This document shows positions 1 through 6,308 of a DNA stretch of 7,050 nucleotides, one piece after another. How positions within the stretch are numbered: position 1 is the stretch's first letter; each line of letters starts with the position of its first letter. A program made the translations under genes and the position numbers. Under the pieces are notes generated by a model. That model saw only the letters and a program-made list of their open reading frames with translations. It searched no databases and had not been told where the DNA came from. Source of the stretch: Robiginitomaculum sp. (GTDB lineage Bacteria; Pseudomonadota; Alphaproteobacteria; Caulobacterales; Maricaulaceae); assembly GCA_021647805.1 (NCBI GenBank), contig JAKITZ010000124.1, forward strand, positions 1 through 7,050, read 5' to 3'.

Positions 1-12
1 ACCCCTGTATGA

Positions 13-588
13 TTGCTTCCTGATGCTGTCATTCCGCACGCTCAGAATCCATCAAAGCAAAAGCCTCCTACAGTTGACGAAGCTGCACGGCTAATGCTGC
101 GCCCGACCAGAGCGCCAATCAGGAGCATATCACGACCAAGCCGCGCCATTAGAAATATACTAAAACCCATGGGCAAAAAGTTTGGTCCGGGCGTTAGCCA
201 GTTAAAACGAAATTGGCTGCAGATTGTTGGCCCTCGCTTAGCAAATATATGCGCGCCGCAAAAATTAACCGGCGTAAAAGGTTCCCAAACCTTGACCATT
301 ATTAGCAAAGGCAGTTCGGCAATGCTAATTCAAGCACAATCAACGCAATTACTGGAAAATATAAATCTGGTCACAGGAAGAGGCACAGTAAAGAGCATCC
401 GTATCATTCAAGGTAAGATCAGGAACAACGCACGAGCGCCTTCTTCGCCACCTACATCACCAAAGATTAATTCGGGATTCACCCCAAAACAATTGACCGC
501 ACTTGATGAACAGTTAAAAGATATAACAAATCCGAGCTTAAAAAAAGCACTTAAAGAATTGGGTCTTGGTATTATCAAAAATTCCTAA
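13..588 (+). CDS. DUF721 / DciA-like protein
   Basis: Predicted 191-residue basic protein of the DUF721 family. Some members (DciA) load the replicative helicase DnaB in bacteria lacking DnaC; applying that role here is inference. The core is at about residues 53-135. It has the family pattern of a conserved Trp and 'IVGP' (W-x-x-IVG), 'LA', a 'P-x-x-L' turn, a beta strand with a 'GSSAMLIQ'-like helix start, and a closing 'IRIIQGKI' strand. A Leu-rich C-terminal helix near residues 160-185 is typical of alphaproteobacterial members. The first 50 or so residues are Arg/Lys/Pro-rich and probably disordered. The start is uncertain. A TGA at 10-12 in this frame blocks any extension upstream, so TTG at 13 is the earliest start. 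ATG at 94 would give 164 residues and also keeps the whole domain. Neither start has a convincing Shine-Dalgarno sequence. The gene lies 62 bases before the dsbA-like gene, an order common in alphaproteobacteria. Confidence 0.8.
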   Translation: MLPDAVIPHAQNPSKQKPPTVDEAARLMLRPTRAPIRSISRPSRAIRNILKPMGKKFGPGVSQLKRNWLQIVGPRLANICAPQKLTGVKGSQTLTIISKGSSAMLIQAQSTQLLENINLVTGRGTVKSIRIIQGKIRNNARAPSSPPTSPKINSGFTPKQLTALDEQLKDITNPSLKKALKELGLGIIKNS

Positions 589-640
589 ATCAGCATGATA
601 AACTTGCACCACCTCAAGAATCGCGAATGAATAAACCAAT

Positions 641-644
641 GGAG
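641..644 (+). promoter_or_regulatory. Ribosome binding site deciding the dsbA-like start
   Basis: GGAG lies six bases before the ATG at 651. The in-frame ATGs at 627 and 639 lack such a site. Starting at 651 also places a Lys/Arg-rich n-region directly at the N-terminus of the signal peptide, so 651 is the preferred start. Confidence 0.6.
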
Positions 645-650
645 ATACAA

Positions 651-1301
651 ATGAAAAGATTTACCAAACGTACATTACTATCAATAGCCACTACTGCGAT
701 GATTATCGGGCTTGCCTCCTGCGGCGGAGCTAATACTTCAAATGGCCGTTCGGCAATAGAGCGTGATGATGACCATGCTCTTGGAAACCCCGACGCGGCA
801 GTTACCATTATCGAATACGCATCCCTGACTTGTCCGGCATGTGCGGCATTTCACCAAACTATTTATCCTGAGTTAAAAGCTAAATATATTGATACCGGAA
901 AAGTACGGTTTATATTTAGGCAATTCCCAACCCCACCAGCACGATTAGCTGTTGGCGGTGAAGCTCTAGCCCGTTGCGAAGGAAGTACAGAAACTTACTT
1001 TGAGTTAATTGATGTTTTATTTGAAAAGCAAAGACTCTGGAGATCATCACAAAACCCAGGTCAAGCATTACGGGACATTGGAGCCGCCGCAGGCATAACC
1101 ACCGAACAATTCGATGCATGTCTAGCAGATAAAGAAAACGTAACCAGAATTCAAGATGTGGTTAATCATGCGGTTGCAACATGGGGCATCAATTCTACGC
1201 CAAGCTTTGTTATCAATGGGGAATATGTGCAAAACATTAGAAACATAGATGATTTTGCTAAAGTTATTGACCCGGTTCTGGCCAATGAGGAGAATAAATA
1301 A
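651..1301 (+). CDS. DsbA-family thioredoxin-like lipoprotein
   Basis: 216-residue predicted thiol-disulfide oxidoreductase of the DsbA/thioredoxin_4 type, exported and acting on envelope proteins. Numbered from ATG 651, it has a basic n-region (KRFTKR), a hydrophobic stretch and the lipobox L-A-S-C, with Cys24 as the likely lipidated residue. The redox motif CPAC is at 61-64, after the first strand ('VTIIEYASLT'). The helical insertion spans roughly 95-165, and the cis-proline loop is 'STPSF' with Pro184. Two further cysteines, Cys109 and Cys157, sit in the helical insertion and could form a second, structural disulfide. Glycine after Cys24 would favour release to the outer membrane if the Lol rule applies; that is inference. 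The gene ends three bases before smc, so the two are probably co-transcribed. Its exact substrate and electron partner cannot be told from sequence, so I give no gene symbol. An in-frame start at 627 would add eight residues. Confidence 0.88.
   Translation: MKRFTKRTLLSIATTAMIIGLASCGGANTSNGRSAIERDDDHALGNPDAAVTIIEYASLTCPACAAFHQTIYPELKAKYIDTGKVRFIFRQFPTPPARLAVGGEALARCEGSTETYFELIDVLFEKQRLWRSSQNPGQALRDIGAAAGITTEQFDACLADKENVTRIQDVVNHAVATWGINSTPSFVINGEYVQNIRNIDDFAKVIDPVLANEENK
1287..1292 (+). promoter_or_regulatory. Ribosome binding site for smc (GTG start)
   Basis: GAGGAG lies inside the last codons of the dsbA-like gene, 12 bases before the GTG at 1305. The spacing is longer than ideal. It is nevertheless the only purine-rich site there, and the GTG is the start that yields the conserved SMC N-terminus. 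The overlap suggests translational coupling of the two genes. Confidence 0.5.
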
Positions 1302-1304
1302 TAA

Positions 1305-4300
1305 GTGCAGTTTACCTCGCTCAAACTTACGGGATTTAAATCTTTTGTTGAGCCGTCAGAGTTTCTTATTGAGACCGGCGTAACCGGCATAGTTGGGCCT
1401 AATGGTTGTGGTAAATCAAACTTACTCGAAGCTTTACGTTGGGTTATGGGCGCAAATTCAGCCAAAGCTATGCGCGCTGGTGCAATGGACGATGTAATTT
1501 TTTCAGGAACTGGTGTACGCCCTGCCCGCAACCACGCAACAGTTACGCTAACTATCGATAATTCTGAACGCTCAGCTCCTTCGCAATTCAACGACGCAGA
1601 TGTTTTGGAAATATCGCGTAAGATCAATCGTGGCGCTGGGTCTAGTTATCATATTAATGGCAAATCATGTCGTGCCAAAGACGTGCAATTACTGTTTGCC
1701 GACGCCTCAACCGGTGCCAACTCACCAGCATTGGTAAGACAGGGGCAAATCAATGAGCTAATAACCGCCAAACCGCAAAATCGGCGGCGAGTTCTCGAAG
1801 AAGCCGCTGGCATATCAGGTCTTCACACCAGACGGCATGAAGCTGAACTGCGACTTAGGGCTGCTGAAACCAACCTTTCTAGGCTTGATGATATCGGCGA
1901 AGAGTTGGAATTACAACATCAGCAACTAAAGCGACAAGTAAGAATAGCATCGCGGTATCGTAACCTAGCCAGTGAAATCAGAGCTTTAGAGGCATTTTCC
2001 TTTTTGCTACGTTGGACCGAGGCAAAAAATTTAACTGAAGAAACCAAAGCAGAGCTTGATGAATTAGAACAAAAATCAGGCGAACTAGCGGGCACTGCAG
2101 CTAGGGCATTAGTTGCTTCTGAGGCCGCAGCTTATGGAATCGAAGAATTACGCGAAGAGCAAGCTATTGCCACTGCTTTAGTCGCTCGCCTTTCAGCGGC
2201 GCGAGCATCAGTCGAACGTGATGAACAAGAAGCCAAGTCTAGGCAATTGGAACTTGAAGAACGACTACAGGAAATTACTCGTGATTTAACCCATCAAACC
2301 GATCTGGCTGTTGATGCAAACCAGACGATAGAAAGATTGCAAACAGAAAAACAGCAACTATCAGATATAATTGACAGTACGGGGTCAAAACACCTTTTAG
2401 AACTGAAAACCGAAGCCAAGAACGCTACTGACACCAGAAAACTACAAGAAACAGTTTTCGAGAAGCTAATGTCTGATAACGCCCAACGACAGGCTTTAAT
2501 AAATAATGCCCAAAACATACTGTCCGCCGCGCAAACCCGTCATCAACGAATTGAATTTGAATTAAATTCAGCCAAATCCGAAATCGATACACTTAGCCCA
2601 GACCTTGAAACGCTTGCGGCATTACGCTCTAGTGAAGAAGCTCAACAAGCAGCCGCGCTAAAACTATCGAAACATCAAAAAATAATTCGCGAGTTTGAAC
2701 AAAAATCAGTGGAATCTGATGACAAAGTAGCTAACAGCAGACAGGACTTTGATACCACCAGAAGAATAAGAGACCAACTAAATGCCGAGCAATCTGGGTT
2801 GCAACAAGCTATACAGGCACAAATAAAAAGTGATTTCACTCCTGTATCAGAAGAACTAAAAGTCAGCTCCGGCTATGAACGCGCTCTGGCTGCTGCCTTA
2901 GGTGATGATTTGGATTACACTTTAGATCAAACTGCACCAGCTCACTGGTCGAGTAATGAACCGGCCACACAATCCCTACCGGAAACAGCAAAACCGTTAA
3001 ATGATTTCGTAACAGCTCCGCTTGCATTAGCCTCCAGACTGTCACAAATCGGAGTTGTGGAATTCGATAGCGGCGAAAAATTATCAAAGAAATTACTTCC
3101 AGGGCAACGATTGGTAAGCCGCGAAGGTCATTTATGGCGTTGGGATGGTCTGGTGATACGCCCTGAAGCACCATCGGCGGCAGCTTTACGGCTGGAGCAA
3201 AAGAACCGCTTATCTGCTCTTGAACCACTTTCAGAAAACGCAATTAATGATGCAAATATTAAGCGTGATTTGTGGTTACAAGCCAAAGAAGTCAGAGCTA
3301 TTGACTTGGAAGCCCTAAAAGCCAATCGCCAGCAATTACCGACAATAGAAAAAGAATCCAGGGACTGCGAGGCAGTCTTACAAGAGCTGAACCGTAGCGG
3401 CATTGAACGCGAAGCTAGATTTGCTACTTTGCAGCAAAAAATTAAACACTGGACTAGCGAGTTAAAAATAGCTGCTGAAGAAGTCAAAACAGCCATTCAA
3501 CAACCAAGCATTGACGATAATACCGATGATGGCGCATCTGAACTGCAAGAAGCCAGAGAACTTCTGGACCTAGCACGTAAGAATGCTGCCGAAGCAGAAG
3601 CCGCTTTGCGCTCTGTGCAAAGAGAAAACGAAACACGCACCTCTAGGGTGATGACCATAGAAGGCGAAATAGAAAACTGGGTAAAACGGGTTGAAGCGAT
3701 AAGTGAACGCAATCATGCTCTGGCTGTAAGAAAGACCGAAACTACAGAACAATTACAGCAAGCAAAGGCCGCACCGAACGAAATAAACCAGAGAAGAAAA
3801 ACCATTTTTGATGAGTGTGAAATTGCAGAAAATCGACAAATCAAAGCGTCTGATGCCTTGGCAGAAGCTGATTCTCAACTACGCGAAGCCAAGGACGCTG
3901 TAAAAGCTGCTGATTCGGCAGCATCACAAGCCAGAGAGATAAAAGCTGGGCTGCAGGCGAAGCTAGAAAGTGCCGGCGAGAGATTACAAGAAGTAATCAA
4001 TACCATTAGGCAAACGCTTGATTGCGAGCCGGAAGAATTATCTACTAGCGAGCAAAACCTGCGCAAAACACCAAATGATGCCCATGAAGTCGAAGCCCGT
4101 TTGCACAAGTTGCGACTTGAACGTGACAATATTGGCGGTGTCAACTTGCAGGCAGAAGAGCAAGCCGAAGAATTAACTGCACGACTACAATCAATGACCG
4201 ATGACCGCGATGAACTAACAACCGCAATTTCGAAACTACGCAAGGGTGTGGGTAGCATAAACCAAGAAGGACGGGTTCGACTTCTTAACGCATTTGAAAT

Positions 4301-4757
4301 CATAAACGATCACTTCAAGTCATTGTTTTTAACCCTATTTAATGGTGGCGAAGCTGAATTACGATTGACTGAGTCTGATGATCCACTAGAGGCGGGACTT
4401 GACATTTTTGCCTGCCCTCCTGGTAAGAAAATGGAGCACATGAGTTTGATGTCTGGTGGCGAACAAGCCTTAACTGCAATGGCCTTGATCTTTGCGGTGT
4501 TTCTTACCAACCCGGCGCCTGTATGTGTGCTTGACGAGGTTGATGCACCTTGGGACGATGCCAATGTAGAGCGGTTCTGCACCATGCTTGCGCAGATGCA
4601 CCAAAAGACCGATACCCGCTTCATCATCATCACCCATAACCCACTTACTATGTCGAGGGTTGATCGTCTTTATGGCGTCACCATGGCCGAACGTGGTGTT
4701 TCGCAACTGGTATCTGTTGATTTGCAACGAGCTGAAGACTTAATTGCCGCTGAATAG
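1305..4757 (+). CDS. smc: Chromosome segregation protein SMC
   Basis: Complete 1150-residue SMC ATPase, the core of the bacterial condensin that compacts and segregates chromosomes, normally with ScpA and ScpB. The N-terminal head starts with 'LKLTGFKSFVEPSEF' and carries Walker A GPNGCGKS at 31-38. A first coiled coil runs from about 170 to 510. The hinge is short, about 521-620, starting near 'SSGYERALAAALGDDLD' and ending with 'LWRWDG'; this compact hinge and the length are typical of alphaproteobacterial SMC. The return coiled coil runs from about 640 to 1000. The C-terminal head holds the ABC signature SGGEQ at 1050-1054, Walker B with 'VLDEVDAP' (Asp1077, Glu1078), the D-loop and 'ITHNP'. 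Two small departures from the usual motifs are Met1049 before SGGEQ, where Leu is usual, and Trp1083 in the D-loop 'DAPWDDAN', where Leu is usual. The GTG start gives the canonical N-terminus. Three bases separate it from the dsbA-like stop. There is no frameshift, and all ATPase motifs are intact. Confidence 0.97.
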   Translation: MQFTSLKLTGFKSFVEPSEFLIETGVTGIVGPNGCGKSNLLEALRWVMGANSAKAMRAGAMDDVIFSGTGVRPARNHATVTLTIDNSERSAPSQFNDADVLEISRKINRGAGSSYHINGKSCRAKDVQLLFADASTGANSPALVRQGQINELITAKPQNRRRVLEEAAGISGLHTRRHEAELRLRAAETNLSRLDDIGEELELQHQQLKRQVRIASRYRNLASEIRALEAFSFLLRWTEAKNLTEETKAELDELEQKSGELAGTAARALVASEAAAYGIEELREEQAIATALVARLSAARASVERDEQEAKSRQLELEERLQEITRDLTHQTDLAVDANQTIERLQTEKQQLSDIIDSTGSKHLLELKTEAKNATDTRKLQETVFEKLMSDNAQRQALINNAQNILSAAQTRHQRIEFELNSAKSEIDTLSPDLETLAALRSSEEAQQAAALKLSKHQKIIREFEQKSVESDDKVANSRQDFDTTRRIRDQLNAEQSGLQQAIQAQIKSDFTPVSEELKVSSGYERALAAALGDDLDYTLDQTAPAHWSSNEPATQSLPETAKPLNDFVTAPLALASRLSQIGVVEFDSGEKLSKKLLPGQRLVSREGHLWRWDGLVIRPEAPSAAALRLEQKNRLSALEPLSENAINDANIKRDLWLQAKEVRAIDLEALKANRQQLPTIEKESRDCEAVLQELNRSGIEREARFATLQQKIKHWTSELKIAAEEVKTAIQQPSIDDNTDDGASELQEARELLDLARKNAAEAEAALRSVQRENETRTSRVMTIEGEIENWVKRVEAISERNHALAVRKTETTEQLQQAKAAPNEINQRRKTIFDECEIAENRQIKASDALAEADSQLREAKDAVKAADSAASQAREIKAGLQAKLESAGERLQEVINTIRQTLDCEPEELSTSEQNLRKTPNDAHEVEARLHKLRLERDNIGGVNLQAEEQAEELTARLQSMTDDRDELTTAISKLRKGVGSINQEGRVRLLNAFEIINDHFKSLFLTLFNGGEAELRLTESDDPLEAGLDIFACPPGKKMEHMSLMSGGEQALTAMALIFAVFLTNPAPVCVLDEVDAPWDDANVERFCTMLAQMHQKTDTRFIIITHNPLTMSRVDRLYGVTMAERGVSQLVSVDLQRAEDLIAAE

Positions 4758-4822
4758 CAAATATTTCCCACAATCTATTATTCTTCTTTATTTTCAACAA
4801 GTTAGTTATAACCCAAACTTGC

Positions 4823-4851
4823 TTGACTTGAATCATAACCGCGGATAGATT
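4823..4851 (+). promoter_or_regulatory. Candidate promoter for the F0 (atp) operon
   Basis: TTGACT (4823-4828), a 17-base spacer and TAGATT (4846-4851) resemble a sigma-70 promoter, with a good -35 and a mediocre -10 (4 of 6). They lie in the 140-base gap between smc and atpI, where an operon promoter is expected. An alternative -10, TATAAC at 4807-4812, has no good -35. No rho-independent terminator was seen after smc, so read-through from upstream is possible. The call rests on pattern and position only. Confidence 0.3.
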
Positions 4852-4897
4852 GCGCGCGATCTGGGGTATTTTTATTAGCCACGGAAACTGGAATACG

Positions 4898-5227
4898 ATG
4901 ACTGATAATGATGATCTGAAAACTGCATCTCCTGAGCTTGAAAAGCTAAGTCAAAACCGAGAGGCTGACAAAGCAAAAGAGCAAGCTCAAATAGATGCCT
5001 CACAGCTCGCCATGACAGCATTAGGTGGCGGGTTTCGTATAGCTATTGAAATGCTAGTGGCACTGGGTGTCGGAATGGGAGCTGGCTTCGGTCTAGATAT
5101 CCTTCTTGGCACAACGCCATGGATTATGGTGGTGGGAATATTTGTCGGGTTCGCTGCCGGAATGAGAAACGCAATCCGCTCTGCTGAGAAAATGAATGCT
5201 CGGCAGTTCGGTAACGCAGAAAAATAG
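4898..5227 (+). CDS. atpI: ATP synthase protein I (AtpI)
   Basis: 109-residue small membrane protein of the AtpI family, which assists assembly or stability of the ATP synthase c-ring and is encoded first in F0 operons. The N-terminal 40 residues are charged and Glu/Lys/Ala-rich. Two membrane helices follow, at about 46-66 and 75-91. The conserved 'FRIAIEM' pattern (Glu51) begins the first helix, and 'GLDILLGTTPW' (Asp67, Pro74-Trp75) links the two; both are hallmarks of alphaproteobacterial AtpI. I chose ATG 4898 because the protein then starts 'MTDNDD', has the usual family length, and has GGAA sequences just upstream (4883 and 4890). A TTG at 4850 would add 16 residues without family resemblance. 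The stop overlaps the AGGA that probably serves atpB. Confidence 0.9.
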   Translation: MTDNDDLKTASPELEKLSQNREADKAKEQAQIDASQLAMTALGGGFRIAIEMLVALGVGMGAGFGLDILLGTTPWIMVVGIFVGFAAGMRNAIRSAEKMNARQFGNAEK

Positions 5228-5239
5228 GACGAAGAAACC

Positions 5240-5989
5240 GTGGATCCGCTTTACCAATTCAAGATTGAGCGTTGGGTAGAATTCAAGTTGTTTGGGCTTG
5301 ATTTAGCCTTCACCAATTCTGCTTTTTTTGCATTAGTTGCTACATTGAGCGTTATTGTTTTTCTAGCAATCGGCTCAAGAAAGCGTGAATTAGTACCCGG
5401 ACGATTACAGTTGATGTCTGAATTGCTGTATGGATTTGTTGCTAATATTGTTCGCTCAACAATGGGCCCTGCTGGTTGGAAGTTTTTCCCATTAACTTTT
5501 TCTATTTTCGCATTTGTGTTAGCTTGCAACTTACTAGGCATGGTTCCATATTTCTTTACAGTGACCAGCCATATTGCGGTTACTCTGGCATTATCAATGA
5601 TGGTGTTTATTATCGTTATTGGCTATGGCCTGTACAAGCACGGATTTAAGTTTTTCAAACTATTTGCGCCATCTGGCCTACCAATATTGATGTATATATT
5701 GATAATTCCAGTTGAGATTATTTCATTTTTATCTAGACCACTTAGCCTTGCTGTTCGACTGTTTGCCAATATGATGGCCGGTCATGCTTTAATGAAAGTT
5801 TTCGCAGGCTTTGTTGTTATGTTAAGTGGCGCGGGCGGTGTTTTAACCGTATTTGCCATTGTACCATTATTGACGAATTCTGCGGTTATCGGGTTAGAAT
5901 TCCTTATCGCATTTTTACAAGCTTATGTGTTTACTCTACTCACATGCATTTATCTAAATGACATTGTACAGGAACATGTAGGTCACTAA
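5240..5989 (+). CDS. atpB: F0 ATP synthase subunit a
   Basis: 249-residue integral membrane stator subunit forming the two proton half-channels against the c-ring. The N-terminal motif 'LDLAFTNSAFF' and 'LVPGRLQLMSELLYGFVANIV' are characteristic of alphaproteobacterial and mitochondrial-type subunit a. The essential arginine is Arg173 in 'LAVRLFANMMAGH', followed by Asn177. By spacing, His182 and Glu220 correspond to E. coli Glu219 and His245. This is the reciprocal arrangement known from mitochondria and their relatives; the alignment is from memory. Gln227 corresponds to E. coli Gln252. Hydrophobic segments lie at about 27-45, 84-105, 112-133, 143-165, 185-212 and 216-240. The start is GTG 5240, with AGGA at 5226-5229 ten bases upstream and overlapping the atpI stop, which suggests coupled translation. 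The gene is complete and intact. Confidence 0.97.
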   Translation: MDPLYQFKIERWVEFKLFGLDLAFTNSAFFALVATLSVIVFLAIGSRKRELVPGRLQLMSELLYGFVANIVRSTMGPAGWKFFPLTFSIFAFVLACNLLGMVPYFFTVTSHIAVTLALSMMVFIIVIGYGLYKHGFKFFKLFAPSGLPILMYILIIPVEIISFLSRPLSLAVRLFANMMAGHALMKVFAGFVVMLSGAGGVLTVFAIVPLLTNSAVIGLEFLIAFLQAYVFTLLTCIYLNDIVQEHVGH

Positions 5990-6029
5990 TTACTCTTAAT
6001 TTCACTTTAATCATTTCGGAGAATTTATT

Positions 6030-6257
6030 ATGGAAGTAGAAGCAGCAAAAATGATCGGTGCCGGTCTTACCTGTATAGCATTGGCTGGCGCAGGCTTGGG
6101 CATTGGTTCAATCTTTAGTAGTTATCTTGCAGGTGCTTTACGCAACCCATCGGCAGCTCAAGGACAGTTCACCAATTTGTTGATTGGTTTTGCTTTGACA
6201 GAGTTTACCGGTCTGCTTGGTTTTGTTATGGGCATGATCATCCTGTTCGTCATGTAA
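6030..6257 (+). CDS. atpE: F0 ATP synthase subunit c
   Basis: 75-residue proteolipid forming the rotating c-ring of the ATP synthase. There are two membrane hairpin helices. The first is glycine-rich (about 9-33, 'GAGLGIGS'), the polar loop has Arg38-Asn39-Pro40, and the second helix (about 48-74) carries the proton-binding carboxylate Glu58 in 'FALTEFTGLL'. The residues around Glu58 and in helix 1 do not show the glutamine-containing sodium-binding signature, so a proton-type ring is inferred. A strong Shine-Dalgarno, GGAG at 6018-6021, lies eight bases before the ATG. This fits the need for many c copies per complex. The gene lies 40 bases after atpB and is followed by a stem-loop in the gap to atpF'. 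Confidence 0.97.
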   Translation: MEVEAAKMIGAGLTCIALAGAGLGIGSIFSSYLAGALRNPSAAQGQFTNLLIGFALTEFTGLLGFVMGMIILFVM

Positions 6258-6261
6258 TTTA

Positions 6262-6285
6262 TCATTGGTGTTAACCTACCAATGA
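6262..6285 (+). promoter_or_regulatory. Stem-loop between atpE and the b' gene
   Basis: TCATTGGT (6262-6269) and ACCAATGA (6278-6285) are perfect inverted repeats of 8 bp around an 8-base loop containing the palindrome GTTAAC. They begin four bases after the atpE stop. No T-run follows, so it is not a classical rho-independent terminator. A role in mRNA processing, in protecting the atpE 3' end, or in lowering expression of the stator genes relative to subunit c is inferred from its place and from similar intercistronic hairpins in other atp operons. Confidence 0.55.
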
Positions 6286-6308
6286 ATAAGTAAAGACAAG
6301 GATGAACC

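Noticed and set aside
2..96. A frame ending at TAA 92-94 that overlaps ATG 94 (TAATG), as if an upstream gene such as mutY were translationally coupled to the DUF721 gene.
   Set aside because: The 30 codons visible do not resemble a known protein C-terminus, and the fragment is too short to support a gene. The overlap may be chance.
1166..1627. A 153-codon open frame on the minus strand across the dsbA-smc boundary.
   Set aside because: It lies antisense over the highly conserved SMC N-terminus and shows no recognisable domain. It is a shadow of the real genes.
3875..4303. A 142-codon minus-strand frame rich in Ser/Ala/Arg.
   Set aside because: It is antisense to the SMC coiled coil, whose Glu/Ala/Leu-rich codons generate such frames; the composition is as expected for a shadow.
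4758..4822. A terminator for smc in the gap before atpI.
   Set aside because: The region is AT-rich with T-runs, but I found no G/C-containing inverted repeat to form a hairpin.
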